A stretch of DNA of 64,000 bases, from assembly GCA_001695595.3 (NCBI GenBank), contig MBPM02000008.1:496001-560000 (forward strand), read 5' to 3'. Of this stretch, positions 55,791 to 64,000 are shown piece after piece. The stretch is from Plasmopara viticola (taxonomy: Eukaryota > Oomycota > Peronosporomycetes > Peronosporales > Peronosporaceae). Each line of letters begins with the position of its first letter. Within the stretch, counting starts at the first letter, position 1. Both the position numbers and the translations under genes were made by a program. The notes below the pieces were generated by a model. The model made no database searches. It was not told the DNA's origin and saw only the letters and a program-made list of their open reading frames with translations.

Positions 55791-57059
55791 GTTACATTCC
55801 AATCAAAACCTTCCTTGGTTTGTGTAAGTGAACTACGGCCAAGATAATGACCACCATGCTCATGAGTATCATCCACAGGAATATCGGTAAATACGTACTC
55901 GAGTTCGTTCGCGATATGTTAGTAAACTATCTACACCTTCGCCAACTACTATTTTTATGTCGTAACGGGCTTACTGGATCGCACTGAAATCCGAATACAG
56001 GCGTTATGATCGGATATTTGCAACGAAATCCTATTTCGGCAATACGAGATATCTTACCTTTGGGAAGTTGTTATTGGTCCCCCTAATGAAAGTCTGGCGG
56101 AAGTGAACTTATGCGAAATTGAATTGTTGCTGAAGAGTGGATTTTGAAGGTTGGAGATACCCACCACCACGCTCGCAACTGAATCTGCTTGAGGCACTGA
56201 ATTAATATTGACTGCTGAAACGCTTGTTGTCTGAGCAGCGGAAAATGTAGCCGGGCTGAATCCAATTGTCGAGCCAAACGCCGAATCCATTTGAGGCTAA
56301 AGCGTGTATGCAGTGACTGGCATTGTTGGAAAGCCGCTCGCCGCTGTGTTATTCCTCACACTTTGAAACGTAAATTGAATGGCATAGCTTAAGCAATTTC
56401 ACTACAGGCGAAAAATACAGACATTCGCACCCGTTGTGTTGTCAATCAGATACAAAATTGGCTAAACACAGAACTACTAACGGTAACTGTTCATTTCGGT
56501 TGCGCAATATCCACCATCCGGCAGTGTGGTCGTGTAGGTAGAAGTAGTAGCAGCTGTAGCATAAAAAATTCTAAAGGTGTTTTCTGACGCTGATTGGTGA
56601 TAGCGCCCGATAAGTAGTAGACCGAGTTATACCATAAGGCAAGCTCATATTGACTGATATCGACGGCTGAGAGAGCTTATTTCGATACTGTTTTGTCAAA
56701 GAAAAATTAACAAGATGGGGTGGTTCATTATATTTACATTTATATGCCAACTTAAAGAAAAAAATCATCGACGAAAGTGAATTGGGCGACAACATATGCC
56801 CCAGGCAATGGAGATCGATGGGTCGGCGACGTAGATCACTTGGAACCTGTAGCGCCATCTAAGAAAGTCTATGGTGCACCGAATGTCGGAACGCTATCCA
56901 ATCAGCTTGCGTCATCTTGCAAGGAGCAAAAAGAAGAAAACTCCTCTATTTAACAGCTATTTAATTTCAAATGTACGCCTAAGAGAAATGAACTTCATCA
57001 GCCGCTTAAATTGACTATAGTATGAGGTAGAAAACACGCCTTTTCTGTAATAGTTTGTC
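55791..57059. other. Unassigned; possible Gag-like minus-strand fragment
   Basis: A 78-codon minus frame at 56290-56054 (MDSAFGSTIGFSPATFSAAQ onward, Ser/Ala/Val-rich) resembles in composition the Gag-like stretch at 48.5 kb. The rest is AT-rich with short conflicting frames. It separates the broken right end of E2 from the right end of the oppositely oriented E3. Confidence 0.3.
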
Positions 57060-58835
57060 AGGAATAAATTTCATCTCTGTCTGGGTTGATAATTTATCGT
57101 CTCCGATCGTATTCGCGCCCTCGAACATCTTCAAACGCTTTAGAAATCATTTCGAAGCTGGCTCTATGCATCAAAAATACTATCGTGATGTGGTTCTGCA
57201 TTTTAAAGTCGCTCTCAGGCTCATCGAGAAGATCTAGCAATGGCTTAACACAGCTCGTGTCCTTTAAAACTCTCCGTTACATATCTACGACTGTATCATC
57301 GTTTTGATGTTGACTTGAGATTTGTCGCTTCTAAGACAAGCTTATACTTCATCAGATTCTTGTTGATATAGACTAACTTTGCGTTATGTTCGTTTTTCTT
57401 TTTCTATAGAATCGCTTTGTAGTTAAAGCAAGTAAATTATTAGTAATCAAATATAACAATACCTTCCGTATCATTTCTGATAGATGTCAATCTCAAGCGT
57501 CTTGTCGCTACCAGAAGAATCGAAATCCATGGAATATGCGCTTACGAATGTCTTGAGTCTGCTCAGATGCTTTGCAGACTTTGCGATAGTGTGGACATTG
57601 CGATGGGAGCAGACATTGCAATAGGTGCAGACTTTGCGATACGTGCAGGCTTTTTAGCAGGATCAGGCTCAAATGATATAATTGGAAGCATTCGCCCGAT
57701 CTAAAATCTTGCTGTAGCTTGTGGCAGCAGCCTTGGTGGTGTGGGGTATCCTTTATCCTTTTGTGAAGGAGATTCTTATCTTGAAGTGTGAGGTTTGCGT
57801 AGCTTGGGATTGTAATGATGTGCGGCTTTTAAATATGCCGAAGCCTGTTCACCGATATCGACTGCTCGTTATATTACGAAACTAGCTCTGATGTAGCTTG
57901 AATAAAGGCATTATTTGAGTTTGCATAGTCGTATTCACCCAACCCGACGATTATATACGCACCATAGCTATTTCTCTGTTTGCTTACCGAGGGTGTTGGT
58001 AAAAAAATTGAGTTATGACTTTTTCGAAGTCACCGTCGTATTGTCTACTTAAGCTATTCAAGATGTCATTAGTTAAAGACTCTTGTAGTCATTTAAACAC
58101 AAGTTGTTTTGAAGATAGTTAAAGCCTTTTGAAGGAGTAAGGAACACGATTGGCCAAACTATTGCAACGTATAATGCACGTCCAACCAGAGAAATATGTA
58201 ATCGAACACAAGCTTCAATATATCTTTTTTTCGAGGCTAACGCATCATACTCGGCTTAAGATGAAATAACCTTACCATACGTGTCAAGGAAAATCTTTTT
58301 CACCTTGTCAGGAACTGACATGAGTTTTTGCTGATTCATGCACTTTGGCTTTTTCTTATGAAGTGAGCTCATTATCAAACTCTTTCTCCTTGTTTTACTT
58401 GCTAAGTACCTTTCTAACCACATTGTAGTAAGTAGATTCATCACGATATAGAGTTCTAACCATTTCATAGATCCTATTTAATTCCATAATTAGTCTGTTT
58501 ATCCTCGCTTAAAAGCTTTGCAATATTATAATGATATCCGAGTTTTGCACTTGGAGTGTCCTTTGGAAGCTCTTATCATTAAAATTAGTCGGATTGTGGC
58601 GATAATGAACTCGTCAGAATCTCACTGATGCTTAGCTTCACCAGCCTGAAGACGATGTACCATTGACAAATGTACAAATTGATTGTCGTATCCTAGGGTT
58701 TCCATCGATACTACCGAACTCGGTGTCGCGTGTAATTACTTTTTAGCTTCATTCAGACTGTGAGTCTCAGATGTATTAATCTTCGACATTATTGTCGTCC
58801 GCTCTGTGTATAAGTGATCGAAATATTCAATTTAA

Positions 58836-59760
58836 ATGTACAAAGAATATTCCGTCGATTTAAGTCATGCGCAGGCTGTCAAAGTCCTGCATAGCAAGCC
58901 GGTTCGGTTAAGCTACTCGTACTTAAGTAAGAGCCACGCGCATCATTTTCGTCCTAAAGACTACAGGAAGCTTGTAAAGGTCTATGCAGCGAGCAAAGGA
59001 ACGACAATGTATAAATCTCACGGCGACGCTTTACGTACTCACTAATCAGGACTTCGGTATCAGATCGGCTGCTTAAGAAATCATTGCTTTTTTAAAGACA
59101 AGTGAAACCAGATGGCAAGAAATGGTTTTGTGATATCGCTACTGCGGTCGGACCTGAAGCTATTCTACTGCGTGTCTAGTAAAAGAAGTAAGGAGAGTCG
59201 GCTTGACTCTCCCCATGATTTGTCGGTGTATCAAGGGAAGAACATAGTTATTTGGTAATTGCTCAGGTCGTCTTTGATTTTGATGTATGATTGATATTGC
59301 AAAAAGCTGCGCCATTATTATTAAATTGTTTGTTACTAAAGTTGGAAGGTTTGATTGATATAGTAAAAAGCTGCGATCATGGTTAAGTCCTTTTAAACAA
59401 TCGTTTGTTGCCAAAACGACACCTGCTACGTTGACTCGACTAAAGCATCGTATAAATTGGCACAGATTAAATTTGAAGCATTTGGAAGGCGGAACCGAGC
59501 GAAATTGCAGTCTATCCATATCTTCAAAAATATGGTCCGTATGAGTTGGGAGATCAAGCAGTATGAGGTTACCGATAGATCTCAGTTGCTTGCTTAGGAA
59601 ATGATGAGGACCGACGATAATGAAGAACTTGCGCAAATAAAATTTCTTATTCGCACTACTGAAATAGCAAAGGCAGAAAAAATTGGAAAGTCAATTAACA
59701 AGCGACACAACGAACTTCATTAAGTAGGGCTTGTCAAAAAATTACATGAGAATGCGGTAG
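58836..59760 (+). pseudogene. Opposite-strand coding region of the E element, function unknown
   Basis: Running against the helicase, this region reads YSVDLSHAQAVKVLHSKPVR, LSKSHAHHFRPKDYRKLVKV, later KEVRRVGLTL and, near the end, EELAQIKFLIRTTEIAKAEK with a Lys-rich close. The same text is present in E1 on minus (41570-40850: AQAVKVLHGKPVRLS, SKSHAHHFRPK, EVRRVGLTPRMTRRR, IAIYPYRKKYGP). Conservation of amino acids across two diverged copies suggests a real second gene convergent with the helicase. I cannot name it. A 158-codon frame exists on the other strand (59636-59160), but it is less conserved in E1. Confidence 0.45.
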
Positions 59761-60029
59761 TCAATATCAGTTTAAAGGCAAAATGTGTCGAATTATATCT
59801 TACATGCACTTTACTTGGGCAATTTTTTTAATAAATCTGATTTTTCGGCTTTGCTTATGACGAAAAAAATGTAATCTTTCTTTTAAATATACTGCGCTTA
59901 CCTTGCTTCCAAGGTTTGTTGCAAAACGATTCGATATCGGAACTTATAACGTTGACCACAATCAACAAAATTCTTCGATTCGGTATCTATCCCTTTCATT
60001 TCTCAACAACCCACTAAACACATTGAAAG

Positions 60030-62220
60030 ACATGGTCCGGGACTCTCCGCTCGTTTCAGCCCATCTGCACTATTGAAATCACTACTCAGACGTCGACGCT
60101 TCTTTGCTTTCGTCAACTTCTTCATCCCTTATCCCTCATGTATGTTGAGGAGCCACTTCACGACGCCGTTGGCTTGCTTTTTTTGTGCTCCTTCTTATAC
60201 CTTGTGGAAGGTTACACTTGTGGCTTTCAACCTGTCAGAGCAACACGCGCGACTAGTGAAGAGAGTCACGACCCGCATCAAAATCAGCAAGAGTAATGAA
60301 AATGCGAGATAAAAGTCTTAATCACCGACATGGCTTTCACGGGCGACGAAACACATGTACTGAAGATCATTCGCTTCGATATTTGAGCCAAAATCATTGT
60401 TTGTCAAGATCACATATTTTGCATCGTCATTGACTTCAGTTGTTTCTTAACCCTTGCGTTAAAGTAAGTACGATTGACGGTGATTTGACTCTTCATTAGA
60501 TTGTTCGTAAAGCTGTTATTCGAGTCAAAGGCTTCGTCTATTACAATTGATAGCTTGCTCTGTCAAATACTGTTGTATCGAGCAGGAATGCGCTCCATCA
60601 ACGGACATATAAGGCTGATATGAGGACCGATTACGAAACAATCAAAGATTTCAAACGAAAAGTTAGTACCATGTCCTTGCGTGCCTTTGATAAGAGGAAT
60701 CACCGTCAGCTTCACATGCGGCTTCTATATCAGATGGGTATAAAGAACTAATACATAGCAGCATTACTATGAGATAGTACATATTTGACATGATCGAGCC
60801 GCACATCAATCCATTTTAATTCATTATATAATCATTAATTATACGCATGAGAAAGCCCACAGTATAGATTGAATAGACGAGAGCCGATCTAGTGGCCAGT
60901 AAATGGTATCATCGGAGAATTTATGATGTATCAAATGCGTGACCGCGTCGATAATTACACTCAGTTTAACTGGACATCTACCGGCGTGGACTCGGGACTA
61001 TGTTTGAAATGACCATTTTATACGTTTAAAAGACTTTACAGACCGAACTCAATCACATCAACTTTTTCATTTCCAAATTGGAGCTTGGTGTTGTTCTTTC
61101 CATTCCATATTGGCAAGCCGTTAATATTCGTTCGCACAAGGGCTTGTCGGATCAGTAGTGCCAGATTTAATACCTTAATGACCTCGTTACCCAGCGATGA
61201 CAAATCGTACAGATCAACCTAATTGCTCTTGCGAATTAGATCCAAATCCAGAAGAGCCATGTCACTCACAATTTTCTTCAAGATGATCTCCTTGATTTCT
61301 TCTTCACTGGTGATCTCTTTGATATACTTATCAGTCTTCGCTTTGACTTCTGTTTGACATCAGGTTTCGGCTCAAGGTCTTTCATCGCTTTAGCTTCAGG
61401 TGCTATCTTGTAATCACTTTTTTAGCACATTGCGCTCGCGCTCAAATTCTTTCAAGAAGGACTCGTCCAGGTGTTAAATATGGGACTCGTCCCAAACAAT
61501 GCTGCCATCGTCGCTGCTAGGGCCGTCGCTATCACGAGTCATCACGCAATTTCTTGTGCTGAGCAATTTGCGTATCCTCAAGTAGGGGAGCATACCCAGA
61601 GGAGAGCATGAGCGATCAAAGATAACCAGTATCTACGTTTTGATGGCGACTGTAACCTCGTCATTTTTGCACAACCTCATCTTCATCGCCCGAATTATAT
61701 TCACCATCGTCAAATGAGTTTTTTTTCAAATGCAAATTATATACCTCCCCATATACCGCGCTATTTGTGACCACCGGCTCGATATTTGCTTTATCCTGTT
61801 CTGGAACTTTCTTACTCCGACATTCGAGGCCTCGACGGGCGGAATCACAGATGGCGCTGGCGCATCAACATTCTCAGCAACGACTGGAGTGCTGTCTCGC
61901 GGTGGCATTTCTTAAACTTTAATGTCATACCTCTTGTTTTGACCGTTGTCATTTAGCCCTTTTCAGCAAGAAATTGTAAGGTCGTTTCTGTCACACATTT
62001 TCAGTTTTTACCATCGTCGATTTTTTTTTGGGAAGGCCGCGCACAATAATCCTTTCACAAGCGTACCATATCGAGTCAGATCACGCTGTGTAACAAGCGA
62101 TCGTTCACTCAAATTCGTCTAAGCCTTCGTCACTAAAAATCATACGCAAGTATTGTCTGCAATAATAAAATTACGATCAATAGTGTTTGCCGCTTCGTTC
62201 TTTTTGTTGCGAGCAAGCTT
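60030..62220 (-). pseudogene. D5/SF3-like helicase-primase pseudogene in E3
   Basis: The clearest coding text of the three copies. On minus it shows an acidic linker (DDGEYNSGDEDEV near 61700), EITSEEEIKEIILKKIVSDM (61320), VDLYDLSSLGNEVIKVLNLA (61200) and GLPIWNGKNNTKLQFGNEK (61110). The Walker A position reads GTQGHGTN (60685-60665, catalytic Lys lost), Walker B SIVIDEAFDSNN (about 60551-60515), then NNLMKSQIT, and YVILTNND read with one frame slip (about 60417-60394). The DEA Walker B plus TNND sensor support the D5/SF3 assignment. Frameshifts and the lost Walker A Lys make it inactive. Confidence 0.64.
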
Positions 62221-62830
62221 GCACTGCTCGCCGTTGCCCTTTACGAAGTTCAACATTCTATATGACTATGGCTTTGTCTTCTAATTTTTATATTCTTTTC
62301 ACCAAGGATGTTCTTTGATATGATGTCTTGCTTAGGATTCCCGCCTTTCGCACATGATTGTATGGTCTTTTAGGTGTTGGTCTAGATGTCGATTTCGAAT
62401 GAGCCCCCATGAGTACCCATCAGCTACCACAATGGTAATCCATCGGCTAATTTCATTTCGATGTCTATTCATTCTCTGAGTAATTCACCTATTATACCTG
62501 AGTCACATACTTTTACCAATATTCAATATATAAGAAGGTGTGGTACGATAGAGGACCTGCATGATATAGTGGTGAATATAAATAAGTAGGAATGAGTTGC
62601 AAAACGTGGTGACTATAAAAAAATAGGATGAAGTCGCAAATGTGGTGACTCTTATATATAGAGTTACTGTAGTCAACTGTCATTGCGTGGAAGCTGACCC
62701 ATGGTAATCCATGGTGACTCATTCGATTCTAATATATATCTTCAACCATTCGTTGTACAAACACCGACTTTTATGCTTTCGTTGGTATATACTACCTCTG
62801 TTACGTTCAAAAGTGGTTGGTTCATGTTTT

Positions 62831-63386
62831 AAGGTGTCTTCAGTTTAAAAGAGCCGCTAACCAGCCCCCCCTTTTTCGCCAAGTCCTTAACGCAGTACGC
62901 CTAAGCTATAATAAGGATCTATGATTGGCTGGAGCGAACACCAAAGGATTTGAATGTTCCGTAGAATATCGAACATTCGCAATGCAAAAAACCTTGCACG
63001 TATGGAAGCTGATATTTTGACAACGATCGGGACAGAAAATCACTGTTTTTTTAAGCACTTAGCAAATTTAATTTTGCATGAACGAGCAATCAATTAAGCA
63101 CTAGGAGATCAAGCAGAGTGTCTTCAAACCTTAGACTGTCCACGTATGGAAGGAAGCAGATAAATTGATAACGATCGCGACAGAAGATCGTTGTTCTAAA
63201 AAGCAGATTTACAATACGTGAAAAATATCACGCACCCAGGAATACGAAGGCGGCTCTCAGATCGCAGCAGTATACCATCCAATTTTGAAGAAAGCTAAGA
63301 TCGTCGAATTGAGGAGGATATTTAATTTTCATGTCGTATGTATCCTTTTTTGCTTCTCAGTCATAAAGTTTTTGGTGAGGAGAAAT
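62831..63386. repeat. Spacer between E3 and CRN copy d with a two-copy direct repeat
   Basis: CACGTATGGAAG with about 60 bp of following similar sequence (including ACGATCG and GACAGAA) occurs at 62997 and again at 63141, 144 bp apart. Nearer the CRN, 63260-63386 matches the upstream region of CRN copy a (CAGTATACCATCCAATTTTG, then GAATTGAGGAGG, then GCTTCTCAGTC). No gene is present. Confidence 0.6.
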
Positions 63387-64000
63387 ATGGCTGGAGCTAT
63401 ATTGCGCGGTCTATGGTGAAGGCAGCGTATTTCCCGTGAAGATCGCACGCGATGCGTAGGTGGGTGCACTGCGGGAGGCCACTTTCGATAAAAAGCGATA
63501 CAAAGAGCGCTACAGCTTTGACGCAAGCACGTTGACGCTGTACTTGGCAAGGAAGAAACGCAAGTGATTGTATGACGATCACCGTGTGACGACCTTCTTG
63601 CAAGCTGTCAAAAGCGCTGAAAATGACGAAATGCGACTGACGTGGATTCTCGGCGAAGATTACTTCGGCGCGGATTTTCAGCTCGGAGAAGAAGAGATCC
63701 ACGTCTTGGTGGAGCTCCCAGTTTTAAAATCTCATCGCGTCAATATGGCGAACCTGACCCCAGATTGGCCAAGTACGAGTGTAAGTATTCGCTGTATATT
63801 TTCTGAAATGGCTGTTGCTAACCTCGCTTCTGCAGAACAGTGCGCAGAGGATGGGTTAGCAAGTCACAATAGTCTTTACTCATCGTTTTTATGGGCCTTG
63901 CCCATATTATGGGCCTTGCCCATATGGAAAAGACTTTTTCGACGAAAGGATGTCTGGAAGCTTTTGGCCGTTCGCTCCTGTGTGTGGTCTCTTTCGTCAA
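63387..64000 (+). pseudogene. Crinkler (CRN) effector pseudogene d, runs off the window
   Basis: The ATG at 63387 is kept, but about 5 nt are missing shortly after compared with copy b, so translation from it ends at the TGA at 63417-63419. Further damage includes a TAG at 63457-63459. Family text is still readable across frames: FPVKIARDA, LTLYLARK (63532-63555), DDHRVTTFLQAVKSAENDEM, EEEIHVLVELPV, the 57-nt-class intron block (GTAAGT at about 63781) and the start of the downstream region. A 20-bp tandem duplication (GGGCCTTGCCCATAT at 63892 and about 63911) lies near the end. Confidence 0.78.

Larger units (their letters stand above)
57060..62830 (-). mobile_element. Element E3: longest D5-helicase unit copy
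   Basis: About 5.8 kb, read right to left: left end (ATATACCAACGAAAGC on minus, about 62785), leader with repeated GTCACC (62700-62560), helicase coding region (62220-60030), spacer (60000-59760), opposite-strand coding region (59760-58800), then further coding-like remains to about 57060, including GYDNQFVHLSMV, PVPDKVKK-like and a C-terminal MHRASFEMISKAFEDVRGRE. The first 4.7 kb are colinear with E1. Its left end faces CRN pseudogene d. No terminal repeats were identified. Confidence 0.7.

Noticed and set aside
59160..59636. A 158-codon minus-strand frame inside E3
   Set aside because: It was first considered the second gene of the element, but the opposite strand is better conserved as protein in E1, so I prefer the plus-strand reading; this remains open.

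Overview
The window looks like part of an oomycete (Peronosporales-type, probably downy mildew or Phytophthora-like) nuclear genome. The reasons are intron-poor genes with short 57-75 nt GT-AG introns, very small intergenic gaps in the left third, Crinkler (CRN) effector-type sequences with a LYLAR motif, degenerate Ty1/copia retroelements, and a conserved set of eukaryotic housekeeping genes. All similarities were judged by reading translations; no database search was run.

Layout. (1) 1-8.2 kb is gene-dense: Pol5/MYBBP1A (5' end cut by the window), Sec61 beta, an LRR membrane protein, TAM41 and an HSPBP1/Fes1-type Hsp70 exchange factor. (2) 8.3-15.3 kb is AT-rich and repeat-bearing, with no clear intact gene. 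(3) 15.3-24.6 kb is a second gene-dense block: an SRD5A3-like polyprenal reductase with an apparent frameshift, BUD31, an uncertain basic protein, a Cdc20-type WD40 protein, a PX-OTU fusion, a UBE3D-like E3 and deoxyhypusine hydroxylase. Several neighbours are convergent with only 47-100 bp between stop codons. (4) 24.6-64 kb is a repeat-rich, gene-poor compartment. Its only intact host-type gene is a nitroreductase-like gene at 35.7-36.5 kb. The rest includes two degenerate minus-strand copia copies (31.7-35.0 and 49.0-52.5 kb), CRN pseudogenes, and several decayed copies of an element of up to about 5.7 kb.

Main finding. The dispersed element (E1 38.5-43.2 kb, E2 52.65-55.8 kb, E3 57.1-62.8 kb on minus, plus a deleted inverted copy at 43.25-43.75 kb) carries the motifs of a D5/SF3-like primase-helicase: Walker A, a DEA-type Walker B, a TNND sensor and a DR-type arginine region. 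Its left end repeatedly lies head-to-head with a CRN-type gene, or with a remnant of that gene's upstream region. I read CRN and helicase as parts of one composite, virus- or transposon-like mobile unit present about five times in 27 kb. All copies seen are broken.

Other items of note: an LRR gene in which each repeat is one 66-nt phase-2 exon and which has no kinase domain; two near-perfect fold-back palindromes (34.8 and 43.2 kb); a BUD31 missing most of its usual zinc-binding cysteines; and a local excess of GGTACC hexamers across 19-24.3 kb.
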